Positions 16,770-28,316 of a DNA stretch of 64,000 nt are shown here, in pieces. Where the stretch lies: contig JAUHYW010000041.1 of NCBI GenBank assembly GCA_030426085.1, forward strand, positions 1-64,000. Reading direction: 5' to 3'. The translations under genes and the position numbers were made by a program. Numbering within the stretch: position 1 is the first letter of the stretch; every line of letters begins with the position of its first letter. The notes below the pieces were generated by a model. The model was not told the origin of the DNA. It searched no databases and worked only from the letters and a program-made list of their open reading frames with translations. The DNA comes from a bacterium. Lineage in GTDB: Bacteria > Myxococcota_A > Bradymonadia > UBA7976 > UBA1532.

Positions 16770-16786
16770 ACGAGCAGACTGCTCGT
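16770..16786. promoter_or_regulatory. Perfect 17-bp palindrome (8-1-8) ahead of the 16795 gene
   Basis: ACGAGCAG, a central A and CTGCTCGT form a perfect inverted repeat. It lies 8 bases upstream of the ATG, immediately before a GAGGA ribosome site and just downstream of GTTACAGT (16761-16768), a possible -10 region. The geometry fits a dimeric repressor site that blocks transcription start or ribosome access. Confidence 0.6.
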
Positions 16787-16794
16787 GAGGACGC

Positions 16795-17565
16795 ATGCCG
16801 GCGAAGCGACCCGACCCGACGCCCGAAGCCATCCCATATCCCGAGTATGCGCTGCGGGTCCTGTTCGCCTCGTTCTACCCGGCGGTCAAGATGGCGGTGG
16901 AGTTCAACTACCCGCTCGACACCGTCAAAGACATGATGACCCTCGCCCTGTGGCGGGAGGCCAAGCGCAAGCACTCGACGATCAACCTGATCTCGCTGAT
17001 CTTCGGCAAGTCCACCCGCACGGTGAAGGCGCTGTCGGCCCGGTTCAACAAGGGCGGCTTCTTCAACCTCAACGAGACCAACCTGATGCGGCGGATCGAG
17101 GATCTGCTGCGCCAGAAGCCGATGACGATGGATCAACTCGCCGAGCGCCTGCCGCACTGCAACGAGTTCGACTCGACGCGGCTGGCGGTCAAGGCCCTCG
17201 TCGGCGAGGGGCGCATCGAGGCCGAGGCGCCCCGGCCCGGGTCCCGCACCCGGTATCGCATCGTGCCCCGGCACACCGATCTGTACAGCGACGCCCACTG
17301 GGAGGCCCGGGTCGACGCGCTCTACGAGCACCTCGAGGCGGTCACCGAGACGGTGCGTCGGCGGTTTCTGAGCGACACGCCGGAGGACGCGGCGGCGCGT
17401 ACGTTCACCTTCACCGCCCGGCGGGAGGACGTCGAGGCGTTCCGCGAGGAGCTGTTCCAGTTCCTGCGCGAGCGCACCAACGCGATGGAGGCCCGCGCGG
17501 CGGACGATCCCTCGGCCGAGGTCTACGCGGTCTACACCGGCGTCACCGCGACCGAGAACGAGTAG
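16795..17565 (+). CDS. Probable winged-helix DNA-binding protein of unknown family
   Basis: This 256-aa soluble protein starts behind a GAGGA ribosome site. The N-terminal half contains helix-turn-helix-like segments: MAVEFNYPLDTVKDMMTLALWREAKR, INLISLIFGKSTRTVKALSARFN, then a second unit MRRIEDLLRQKPMTMDQLAERLPH with a wing-like GEGRIEAEAPRPGSRTRYRIVP. The C-terminal half is helical (LYEHLEAVTETVRRRFL, RREDVEAFREELFQFLRER) and may form a dimer. It looks like a two-wHTH bacterial regulator. The perfect palindrome directly upstream suggests autoregulation. I cannot name the family or its targets. Confidence 0.72.
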   Translation: MPAKRPDPTPEAIPYPEYALRVLFASFYPAVKMAVEFNYPLDTVKDMMTLALWREAKRKHSTINLISLIFGKSTRTVKALSARFNKGGFFNLNETNLMRRIEDLLRQKPMTMDQLAERLPHCNEFDSTRLAVKALVGEGRIEAEAPRPGSRTRYRIVPRHTDLYSDAHWEARVDALYEHLEAVTETVRRRFLSDTPEDAAARTFTFTARREDVEAFREELFQFLRERTNAMEARAADDPSAEVYAVYTGVTATENE

Positions 17566-17624
17566 TTGCATCCCGGAGCCGCAGGCGGGGGCGTCGGCGG
17601 CGCCGGGGCCCGGAGGACGATTCC

Positions 17625-18200
17625 ATGAAGTGGTTTTCCCGGCTGGGTGTGGCGGCGGCGGCGCTGGCCCTCGTCGCCTGCGGTGCCGAAGGCGAGCACC
17701 CCGAGGTGGGGGCGCAGGCGAGCGCGATGAAGCGCTTCGCGCCGTTGCAGCCCAAGCCGATCGAGCTGTCCGCCGAGGCGCCGGCCGATGAGCCGGCCGA
17801 CGCGCCGCAGCCCGAGGACGAGGCGCCCGACGAGGTGCGCGAGACCGGGTTCGCGCCCGCGCCCGACGACGAGGCGGGGCCCGAGGACGCCCCGTGCCTC
17901 GACTGCGTGCGCGAGACGGGCTTCGTGCCCCCGCCCATCCTGCGGGTGGCCGAGGTCGCCGACGGCTTCGCCCGCCTCGAGTGGACGGTCGATGACACGG
18001 TGGAGCGGGTGCGCATCGACGCGACCCGCTACGGCAGCGACGGCCAGTCGGTGGAGAGCGAGACCTGGACCGTCTCGGGCTACACCCACTTCGACCTCGA
18101 CCTCGAGGGGCAGCGCACCGTCGCCACGGTGACCGCGGTCGACGAGAGCGGCAAGTCCCGCTCCAAGCCGTCCAACGCGGTCGACATCCCCGCCCGCTGA
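17625..18200 (+). CDS. Lipoprotein with acidic linker and fibronectin III-like domain
   Basis: This 191-aa protein has a GGAGGA ribosome site and lipobox AALALVAC (Cys about 19). Residues about 20-105 are Glu/Ala/Pro-rich and contain the motif VRETGF twice, the second with an adjacent CLDC pair. The last about 85 residues have the strand pattern of a fibronectin type III domain (PPILRVAEVADGFARLEWTVD, TVSGYTHFDLDLEGQRTVATVTAVDESG, SNAVDIPAR). It is probably an outer-membrane-anchored surface or periplasmic protein; the partner is unknown. It stands alone, 59 bases after the winged-helix gene. Confidence 0.78.
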   Translation: MKWFSRLGVAAAALALVACGAEGEHPEVGAQASAMKRFAPLQPKPIELSAEAPADEPADAPQPEDEAPDEVRETGFAPAPDDEAGPEDAPCLDCVRETGFVPPPILRVAEVADGFARLEWTVDDTVERVRIDATRYGSDGQSVESETWTVSGYTHFDLDLEGQRTVATVTAVDESGKSRSKPSNAVDIPAR

Positions 18201-18209
18201 TCGAGCGAT

Positions 18210-18244
18210 CCGACCATCGCCGTGAGGCCCGACCATCGCCGTGA
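18210..18244. repeat. 16-bp direct repeat upstream of the histidine kinase gene
   Basis: CCGACCATCGCCGTGA occurs at 18210-18225 and again at 18229-18244, a 19-base period. It lies between the lipoprotein stop and the kinase ATG at 18293. Direct repeats are a common layout for response-regulator binding, but local duplication is equally possible. Confidence 0.5.
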
Positions 18245-18292
18245 CGGCGGGTCGCCGCCCGGTCCACGGCCCGTCTCCCGGAGGCGCCGCGC

Positions 18293-19474
18293 ATGCGCAG
18301 CCCGCACACCGGAGTGACCGACGAGGTCGACCTCCTCACCAGCCAGAAGCACATCGAGCAGCTCTCCGAGGAGGTGCTCGACCTCTACCGGCAGGTCAAC
18401 CTGCTCTATCGGCTGGGCGATGTGTTCAACGCCGGGCTCGAGCGGCACCAGATCTGTCAGCTCCTCATCAAGGAGAGCTGCAAGGTCCTGCGGGCCCGGG
18501 CGGGGCGGGTCGTGCTCGACGACGGCTTCGCGGTGGGCCGGCGGGTCGAGTCCCCCGACTCGGTGCTGTCGGTGGCGGTCGAGACGCTGCAAGGGCACAT
18601 CGGCGAGATCACGCTGTATGACAAGCGGCGGGGCTTCTTCACCGCGGCCGACGAGAAGCTGATCCGGGCGGTGGCCCGCCAGGCGGGGGTGGCCCTCGAG
18701 AACAGCCGGCGCATCGCCGGGCTCATCGAGCAGAACCGGGCCCTCGAGCGGCTCAACGCCGAGCTGAACCAGATCGCCCAGATGAAGAGCGACTTCGTCA
18801 GCAACGTGAGCCACGAGCTGCGCACCCCGCTGGCGTCGATCAAGGGCTTCGCGGCGACGATCATCGACGATCACCAGATGCCGCCCGAGGTGGTGCGGGA
18901 GTTCGTCGGCATCATCAACGACGAGAGCGACAAGCTCGTCGTGATCATCAACGACCTGCTCGATGTCTCGAAGATGCTGTCGGGCCACCTCAACTATCAG
19001 CTCGCCCCCCGGCCGCTCGAGCGGGTGGTCGAGGAGGTCGTCACCCTGCTGCGCATCCAGGCCGAGGCCAAGGGGCTGGGCCTGTCGTTCGAGCGGGTCG
19101 ACCGGGCGGTGGTCGATATGGATCCGACCCGCATCTCGCAGGTGTTCACCAACCTCATCGGCAACGCGATCAAGTTCACCGACGAGGGGCGGGTGACGGT
19201 GCGCCAGTGGGTGGCCGGCGGTGAGGCCCACGTCGCGGTGTCCGACACCGGCATCGGCATCCGGACCGACCTGCTGCCCCACGTCTTCGACCGCTTCTAC
19301 CGGGTGGAGAACGTGGTGCACACCAAGGAGGGCACCGGCCTGGGGCTGGCGCTCGTGCGCGGCATCGTCGATTATCACCGGGGAGGGGTCGACGTGGAGA
19401 GCGAGGAGGGGCGAGGCAGCGTGTTCACCGTGCACCTGCCGCTCGCCGGCTCGCCCGCGCCGGAGGTCGGATGA
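18293..19474 (+). CDS. GAF-domain sensor histidine kinase (soluble)
   Basis: This 393-aa protein has no membrane helix. An N-terminal coiled region (about 14-42) leads into a GAF-like domain (about 40-145, RLGDVFNAGLERHQICQLLIKESCK through AVARQAGVALENSRRI). A short coiled coil and the HisKA domain follow, with the phospho-accepting His at 174 in NVSHELRTPL. The HATPase domain has an N box (QVFTNLIGNAIKF), G1 box (DTGIGI), and F and G2 boxes (FDRFYRV, GTGLGLALVRGIV). It should autophosphorylate in response to a cytoplasmic signal and pass phosphate to the receiver encoded next (ATGA overlap at 19471). It has a GGAGG ribosome site; the two direct repeats upstream may control it. Confidence 0.92.
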   Translation: MRSPHTGVTDEVDLLTSQKHIEQLSEEVLDLYRQVNLLYRLGDVFNAGLERHQICQLLIKESCKVLRARAGRVVLDDGFAVGRRVESPDSVLSVAVETLQGHIGEITLYDKRRGFFTAADEKLIRAVARQAGVALENSRRIAGLIEQNRALERLNAELNQIAQMKSDFVSNVSHELRTPLASIKGFAATIIDDHQMPPEVVREFVGIINDESDKLVVIINDLLDVSKMLSGHLNYQLAPRPLERVVEEVVTLLRIQAEAKGLGLSFERVDRAVVDMDPTRISQVFTNLIGNAIKFTDEGRVTVRQWVAGGEAHVAVSDTGIGIRTDLLPHVFDRFYRVENVVHTKEGTGLGLALVRGIVDYHRGGVDVESEEGRGSVFTVHLPLAGSPAPEVG

Positions 19475-19860
19475 ACAAGCGCATCCTCATCGTCGATGAC
19501 GAGAACTACATCCGGCTGCTGCTGCACCGCACGCTCGAGGATCTGGAGTTCGAGGGGGTCTCGATCCACTTCGCCGAGGACGGCATCCAGGGGCGGGACA
19601 TGGCCCGCGCGCTGCGGCCCGATCTGGTCTTCCTCGACATGATGATGCCCGGCCTGAGCGGGGCCGAGGTGTGCACCCTCATCCGCCGCGACCCCGAGCT
19701 GGCGGCGACCCATGTGATCATCCTGACCGCCAAGGGGCAGCTCCCCGACTTCCCGCCCGACGCGGCGCCCCACGAGTACATGACCAAGCCCTTCGACCCC
19801 GATCAGATCGTGTCCCGGGCGGCGGCGGTGCTCGGCGTCGACCTCGACTTCGACCTGTAG
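19471..19860 (+). CDS. Single-domain response regulator (CheY-like receiver)
   Basis: This 129-aa protein consists only of a receiver domain. The acidic pair is D9-D10 (ILIVDDEN), the phospho-acceptor Asp 56 (DLVFLDMMMPG), the Thr at 86 (IILTAKG) and the Lys at 106 (MTKPFDP). There is no output domain, so it must act by protein contact or as an intermediate in a phosphorelay. It is coupled to the GAF kinase upstream (ATGA) and lies 6 bases before the second kinase, so all three are probably one pathway. Confidence 0.93.
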   Translation: MNKRILIVDDENYIRLLLHRTLEDLEFEGVSIHFAEDGIQGRDMARALRPDLVFLDMMMPGLSGAEVCTLIRRDPELAATHVIILTAKGQLPDFPPDAAPHEYMTKPFDPDQIVSRAAAVLGVDLDFDL

Positions 19861-19866
19861 GCGTCC

Positions 19867-21789
19867 GTGGAGTCGCCCCGCACCGTCCCCTCGACCCTGC
19901 CCATCCCCACCCTCGCCCGGGACTACGGCCCGGGGCTGTCGGGGCGGGTGTACCGGGTGCTGGCGGTGCTGGCGCTGGGGCTGCCGGTGCTCGGCGCGCT
20001 GGGCGCGTGGTCCCTGGTGGGGGCCGGCCTGCCGGTGTGGGTCGCCGGGGCGGCGCTGGGCGTGGCGCTGGCCGGGGTGGTCGGCGCCATCGGGGCCTGG
20101 TTCGTGCGCCGGGTCGCCCGGCCGCTGCAAGAGGTCGTCGGCCGCATCGAGGACGTGGCCCACGGGCGCCTCGACGGGCACTTCGACGTGCCCCGGGTCG
20201 AGGACGAGATGGACGCCCTCAAGCAGAGCCTCAACGAGATGACCGCCTATCTGGTCGTCGCCCGCGAGGCCCGGGTCGACCGGCACTTCCTGCAGAGCGT
20301 GATCGACGCGATGCCCGACGCGCTGGTGGTGCTCGACGCCAACGGGGTGGTCGAGCTGGCCAACCGCCGCTTCTCGGAGCAGCTCGGGCTCGACGCGGCG
20401 ATCGGCGCGGTGGGTCAGGGGCTGGGCACGCTGGTCGGGGTGCGCATGCCGCCGTGGTACCGCACGCTGCTCGACAGCGGGGTGCTCAGCCGGGAGGTCA
20501 TCCGCTTCACCCCCAAGGGCGGCACCCCCATCAGCATGGTCACCAGCGGGGCCCTGGTGCGCGACGAGGACGACCGCCCGAGCTGGGTGGTGCTCGTCGC
20601 CCGCGACCGGCGCGAGATCGACGAGCTCAACCAGGAGCTGCGCGACGCCAACAGCCGGCTGGCCGACTCGGAGCGCTTCTTCCAGAACCTCTTCGACGCG
20701 ATGGAGGATCCGATCACCGTGCTGGCCCCCGACGGGCAGGTGCTCCAGGCCAACCGGGCGGCGCGGGCGATGTTCGGGGTCAACGTGGTGGGGCAGAAGT
20801 GCTACCGCGCGTTCCGCATGCGGGACGGGGTGTGCGACGGCTGCCCGGCGATCGAGACCTACGCCAGCAAGCGCTCGACCAGCGTCGAGCACCGGGTCTT
20901 CGGCAACGCGATCACCCGCATCAGCACCTACCCGCTGCTGGGCAAGAACGGCGAGCTCAAGGCGATCATCAACCACAAGCGGGACGTCACCAAGGAGCGC
21001 CAGCTCGAGGACCTCAAGGCGGGCTTCCTCGCCGGGGTGAGCCACGAGCTGCGCACCCCGCTGACCTCGCTGATGGGCTTCAACAAGCTCAACCTGCGCC
21101 GGCTGACCCGCTACGTGCAGCCGCTGCTCGCCGAGGCGCCGCACAAGGTGCGGGTGGCGTTCCAGAAGATCCTCGACGACATGCGGGTGATGGAGACCGA
21201 GGGCGCCCGGCTCGGGCGGCTGGTCAACGACGTGCTCGACCTCAGCAAGCTCGAGGCGGGCAAGCTCACGTTGCAGATGGGGGAGGTCGACGTCGCCTCG
21301 CTGGTCAACGGGGCCATCGCGGCGACCTCGGCCCTGTGGCGGGACAAGGGGCTGACGATGGCCTGCGACGTGCCCTCGCCCATCCCGGCGGCCTGGGGCG
21401 ACGGCGACCGGCTCTCGCAGGTGCTCGTCAACCTGCTCAGCAACGCCATCAAGTTCACCGACGCCGGCATCATCGAGGTGTCGAGCCGGGTCGAGGGTCA
21501 CGAGGTGCGCATCGACGTGCGCGACTCGGGCAGCGGCATCCCGCCCGACGAGCTGCCCCACGTCTTCGAGAAGTTCCGCCAGGTCGAGGACATGCGCCAG
21601 GGGCGGTCGATGGGCACCGGGCTGGGGCTGCCCATCTGTCGGGAGCTGATCCGGCTGCACGAGGGGCGGATCTGGGTCGACAGCGTGGTCGGCGAGGGGT
21701 CGACCTTCAGCTTCACCATGCTGCGGGCCGACCGACTCGACGAGTTCGAGCGCAGCATCCGCGAGCGGCCGTCGTTCGTCGGGTACTGA
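19867..21789 (+). CDS. Membrane sensor histidine kinase, HAMP-PAS-PAS-HisKA-HATPase
   Basis: This 640-aa protein starts at GTG 19867. Two transmembrane helices (about 29-51 and 55-80) are separated by only a few residues, so there is essentially no periplasmic sensor. A HAMP domain follows (about 80-135), then PAS1 (about 140-245) and PAS2 (about 270-378). PAS2 carries Cys 312, 323 and 326 (CYRAF, CDGCP), a cluster that could bind a metal or act as a redox switch. The phospho-accepting His is at 393 (GVSHELRTPL). The HATPase domain has QVLVNLLSNAIKF, DSGSGI and MGTGLGLPICREL. Signals are probably sensed in the membrane or cytoplasm. It sits with a kinase and a receiver upstream. Confidence 0.92.
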   Translation: MESPRTVPSTLPIPTLARDYGPGLSGRVYRVLAVLALGLPVLGALGAWSLVGAGLPVWVAGAALGVALAGVVGAIGAWFVRRVARPLQEVVGRIEDVAHGRLDGHFDVPRVEDEMDALKQSLNEMTAYLVVAREARVDRHFLQSVIDAMPDALVVLDANGVVELANRRFSEQLGLDAAIGAVGQGLGTLVGVRMPPWYRTLLDSGVLSREVIRFTPKGGTPISMVTSGALVRDEDDRPSWVVLVARDRREIDELNQELRDANSRLADSERFFQNLFDAMEDPITVLAPDGQVLQANRAARAMFGVNVVGQKCYRAFRMRDGVCDGCPAIETYASKRSTSVEHRVFGNAITRISTYPLLGKNGELKAIINHKRDVTKERQLEDLKAGFLAGVSHELRTPLTSLMGFNKLNLRRLTRYVQPLLAEAPHKVRVAFQKILDDMRVMETEGARLGRLVNDVLDLSKLEAGKLTLQMGEVDVASLVNGAIAATSALWRDKGLTMACDVPSPIPAAWGDGDRLSQVLVNLLSNAIKFTDAGIIEVSSRVEGHEVRIDVRDSGSGIPPDELPHVFEKFRQVEDMRQGRSMGTGLGLPICRELIRLHEGRIWVDSVVGEGSTFSFTMLRADRLDEFERSIRERPSFVGY

Positions 21790-21821
21790 CGCCGGGGGCC
21801 GCCGTCGATCATGCGCGAACA

Positions 21822-21851
21822 TTGCCAGCCGGGCGGGGCTCGGTTTAGCAT
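21822..21851 (+). promoter_or_regulatory. Sigma70-like promoter for the pseudokinase-phosphatase operon
   Basis: TTGCCA (21822-21827) and TAGCAT (21846-21851) are 18 bases apart, about 60 bases before the GTG at 21912. Confidence 0.5.
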
Positions 21852-21911
21852 CCCCGATGTCGGCGCCCCCGGCCGGCGACACCCCGACGACGGGACCCGC
21901 AGGAGCGTGGC

Positions 21912-23801
21912 GTGGCCAGTGCCGACCAGACCGTGGACATGACCGGGATCCACTGCCCGGCATGCGGGACGGTGACCGCCGGCCCCTACTGCCACAACTG
22001 CGGGTTCGCCCTCGAGGGGCGCAGCTCGGCCGACGACCGCTGGCCGCAGCCCGGTGACCGCATCGACGGCGACGCGGCGCTGTACCTGCGAGGCAACTTG
22101 CAGTGCGTCGGGCCGGGCCGGCGCTATCTGGCCGAGGCCGACGACAAGGCCCGCTTCGAGGTCTACGTCGCCGAGTCGGCCGAGGTGCTCGCCGACCGGG
22201 CGAAGGCGGTCGCGGCGCTGGGCACCTACGGGCTGCCCGCCCGGTGGACCGGGCGCTACGGCGAGCTGCACTACGCCGCGGTGCCGCTCGGCGAGGGCAC
22301 CCCGGTCGCCGAGGCGCTCGCCCGCATCATCGCCGAGCGGGACCACAACGAGGCCCGGGTGATCGTCGAGCGCTGGGTGCTCCCGCTCGCCCGCTGCGTG
22401 GCCGACCTGCACGCCGAGGACAAGATCTGCGGCGGCCTCGATCCGACCGAGGTGCTCATCGACGACCAGGGGCGGTGCCGGTTCCGCTGGCCGCCCACCC
22501 TGCACGACCGGGCCGACACCCCGCTCGCGCCCCGTCGGCGGCGGGTGCATCGGGGCTTCAGCGCGCCCGAGCTCTACGGTCGCTGCGGCGGCGGGGTGGG
22601 GCCCCGGGCCGATGTCTTCTTCGTGGGCGTGCTCTTGTATTACGGGCTGGCCCGGGTCGCCCCGATGACCGAGGCCGGCCACAGCGTCGACCGCCTGCCC
22701 GCGCCTCACATCTATCACGCCGACGTGCCGCCCGAGCTCGGCGCCGTCGCCCGACGCGCGGTCTCGCCGGTGCCCGAGCGGCGCTACCCCGACGGCGAGG
22801 CGCTGCTCGCCGCGCTCGAGACCGCCCTCGAGGTGGCCGAGCTGCGGCGGGACACCGGCCGGGGGCCCATCGGGGTCGACGTGGGCCACGAGCTGCACAT
22901 CGGGGTGCTCAAGGGCCAGTACGCCCCTCAGAACCAGGACGACCTGTTCCTCGCCTACCACGTCGACAGCAGCATCGGGCTGTTCGTCGTCAGCGACGGG
23001 GTGAGCATCTCGGAGTTCGGCTCGGGCGACATCGCCTCGAGCTGCGTGCGCCAGGAGGCGCTCAACGGGTGGCGGCTCATCCTCGACGGCCACCTCGCCG
23101 GGGACGAGCCCGACGACAGCGTCGACGTGCACGACGAGACCCTCGCCGGCCTCGGCGAGCCGACCCCCACGCTGCCCCTCGACTTCGAGGGCCGCTGCCG
23201 CTTCCTCGCCTCGCTGCTCGATCAGGCCAACCGCCGCATCGGGCAGCTCGTGCAGCAGGAGATCCCGCATTTTCCGGGGCAGCCGGAGGGCATCATGGCC
23301 GCGACCGCGGTCACCGCGCTGCTCGAAGGCAACCGGGTGACGCTCTCGTCGATCGGCGACAGCCGGATCTACCTCATCCGGGACGGGCACATCTCCCAGC
23401 TCAGCATCGACCACGACCTCGCGACCCAGCTCCTGCGGCTCGGCCGCCCGCCGACGGTGGCCCGCAGCTTCCCCGCGGCGGGGGCCCTCATCCGCTGCGT
23501 GGGCGAGTTCGACAAGGACCCCGACCACCAGCTCGTGCCGGTGCCGCTGCAGCCGGAGTTCCTCGAGCTGATGGTCATGCCCGGCGACACCCTGCTGCTG
23601 TGCTCCGACGGCATCCCCGATTACGGCGGCTACGACGAGGAGGACGCCGAGGAGCGCATGCGGCAGTGCGTCGAGAGCGCGCCCGGGGCGCCGTGGGCCG
23701 CCTTCGAATTGATGGTGCTCGCCAACCGGGGCGGCGGAGGGGACAACATCTCGTGCATCGTGCTGCGGTTCCACGACGACGACCGCCCGAGGGCCTCGTG
23801 A
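21912..23801 (+). CDS. Zinc ribbon / pseudokinase / PP2C phosphatase fusion protein
   Basis: This 629-aa cytoplasmic protein begins at GTG 21912 after AGGAG. A zinc ribbon lies at 15-30 (Cys 15, 18, 27, 30). Residues about 45-310 have a Ser/Thr kinase outline but no glycine loop or catalytic HRD/DFG Asp; the catalytic-loop position reads ICGGLDPTEVLI, while the APE-like GFSAPELYG is kept. Residues about 318-629 form a PP2C phosphatase with its metal-binding residues (QNQDD, VVSDGVS, SSIGDSRIYLI, LLCSDGI, GGGDNISCI). The phosphatase should be active and the kinase inactive. It is coupled by GTGA to a vWA-like gene, recalling the TerY-P triad (kinase, PP2C, vWA) described for Ter-type stress systems. 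Confidence 0.85.
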   Translation: MASADQTVDMTGIHCPACGTVTAGPYCHNCGFALEGRSSADDRWPQPGDRIDGDAALYLRGNLQCVGPGRRYLAEADDKARFEVYVAESAEVLADRAKAVAALGTYGLPARWTGRYGELHYAAVPLGEGTPVAEALARIIAERDHNEARVIVERWVLPLARCVADLHAEDKICGGLDPTEVLIDDQGRCRFRWPPTLHDRADTPLAPRRRRVHRGFSAPELYGRCGGGVGPRADVFFVGVLLYYGLARVAPMTEAGHSVDRLPAPHIYHADVPPELGAVARRAVSPVPERRYPDGEALLAALETALEVAELRRDTGRGPIGVDVGHELHIGVLKGQYAPQNQDDLFLAYHVDSSIGLFVVSDGVSISEFGSGDIASSCVRQEALNGWRLILDGHLAGDEPDDSVDVHDETLAGLGEPTPTLPLDFEGRCRFLASLLDQANRRIGQLVQQEIPHFPGQPEGIMAATAVTALLEGNRVTLSSIGDSRIYLIRDGHISQLSIDHDLATQLLRLGRPPTVARSFPAAGALIRCVGEFDKDPDHQLVPVPLQPEFLELMVMPGDTLLLCSDGIPDYGGYDEEDAEERMRQCVESAPGAPWAAFELMVLANRGGGGDNISCIVLRFHDDDRPRAS

Positions 23802-24997
23802 GCGCCCCCCGCACGCCGCTCTCGCTGCGCTGGCGGGTCGACCCCCCGATCAGCCTCGTCACCGACGGCGCCGTCGACGTCGGCGCGCTGCTCACCCTCG
23901 ACCGCAGCGGCCTCGTCGACCGTCAGGCGCGCCCGCTGAACCTCGTGGTGGCCCAGGTCGGCACCCCCCGGCCCTCGCGCACCGCCGAGCTGAAGCGGGT
24001 CTTCGGCCGCATCCGGGAGGCCGCGCGCCCCGACGACCGGCTGATCTTCGTCGGCGCCGGCGGGTCCGGCGACGGGATCGAGGCCTGCTTCGACCGCCCG
24101 GTGCCCACCCTGGCCGGGGCGCTCGACGCCGGGGCCCGCCTGCTCGGCAACCTGCGCGACGGGCGGGCGGCGACCCGGCTGGCGGTCGTGGTCAACACCG
24201 CGGTGCAGGAGCCGATGCAGCCGCTGCTCACCGCCGCCGGCGCGCTCAGCGAGCGGGCCATCGGGGTCGAGCTGTTCTGCGGCCACAGCGCCGCCGATCT
24301 GGGGCTGTTGACCCGGCTGGCCAACCTCGGCGGAGGCGAGACCCGGGTCAGCCAGCCCGGCCGCTCGCTGGCCGAGGCGGTGCTCGACCGGGTCGAGTCG
24401 CTGCGCGACCAGCGGGCGCTCGATGTGCAGATCGAGCTGACCTTCAGCCCCATCGTGCAGCCGGGGCAGCTCTTCCGGGTCGCCCCGAGCCCGGTCTTCC
24501 TGCGCAACGTACGGCTCGGCGACGACAACCGGCAGCTCACCATCGAGGTGGGCCCGGTCACCGCCCGGGGGCCCGACCCGGCGTTTCTGCTCACCGCGAT
24601 GCTGCCCAAGCGGCGGATCGGCCGCTACCGGCTGTTCGACGCCCGGGTCTACAGCCGGGACGGCGGCGAGCGGCCGGTGTGGTCCGGGGGCGCGGTGCAG
24701 CGCTGCGGGGCCGACCCGTCCGAGGCCGGCGAGGTCGAGGCCGAGGTCATCGCCGCCCGGGAGCGGGTCGAGGTCACCGCGTGGTCCGAAGAGGTCGCCC
24801 GGTGCTACGCCGAGGGCGACGCCCGGGGGGTCTCGAGCACGCTCGACCGCCTCGTGCGCCACTTCGTCACCCTCGGCCGCAAGCGCTCGGTCGAGCAGGT
24901 CAGCCAGATGCGGCTGCGCTTCCTGCGCAGCGGCGCGCTCAGCCGGGCCGACGTCAACCGCCTGCGCCGGATGGCGTCCAACCCGGCGCTGGGCTGA
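23798..24997 (+). CDS. von Willebrand factor A-like protein with degenerate metal site
   Basis: This 399-aa protein starts at a GTG overlapping the phosphatase stop (23798-23801). The N-terminal half follows the vWA pattern: strand RPLNLVVAQVGTP, where DxSxS should be, then TRLAVVVNTAVQE, and the typical final strand-helix IGVELFCGHSAADLGLLTRLANLGGG. The MIDAS residues are absent. A beta-rich C-terminal region (QIELTFSPIVQPGQLFRVAP, FLRNVRLGDDNRQLTIEVGPV) and a helical tail follow, as in other bacterial vWA proteins. It is probably a binding partner of the phosphatase rather than an enzyme. The family call is from pattern and context. Confidence 0.72.
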   Translation: MSAPRTPLSLRWRVDPPISLVTDGAVDVGALLTLDRSGLVDRQARPLNLVVAQVGTPRPSRTAELKRVFGRIREAARPDDRLIFVGAGGSGDGIEACFDRPVPTLAGALDAGARLLGNLRDGRAATRLAVVVNTAVQEPMQPLLTAAGALSERAIGVELFCGHSAADLGLLTRLANLGGGETRVSQPGRSLAEAVLDRVESLRDQRALDVQIELTFSPIVQPGQLFRVAPSPVFLRNVRLGDDNRQLTIEVGPVTARGPDPAFLLTAMLPKRRIGRYRLFDARVYSRDGGERPVWSGGAVQRCGADPSEAGEVEAEVIAARERVEVTAWSEEVARCYAEGDARGVSSTLDRLVRHFVTLGRKRSVEQVSQMRLRFLRSGALSRADVNRLRRMASNPALG

Positions 24998-25124
24998 GCC
25001 CGGGGCGCCTGCCCGCTCAGAGAATCAGAGAAGAAGACGAGGAGGCGGCCGGTGTGGCCGCGGCGCCGAGGGCCGGCGCTGCGCGTGGCGGGCAGGTCCG
25101 TGACGGTGGACCGCGGCGGACGGC

Positions 25125-28278
<3,154 letters not shown>

Positions 28279-28316
28279 TCGCGCCCGTGCCCCCCCTGCT
28301 CCCGGGCGGCTGACCC

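Noticed and set aside
19375-21963. Minus-strand open frame opposite the histidine kinases
   Set aside because: The plus strand encodes complete HisKA and HATPase motifs; the minus frame is His/Asp/Val low complexity.
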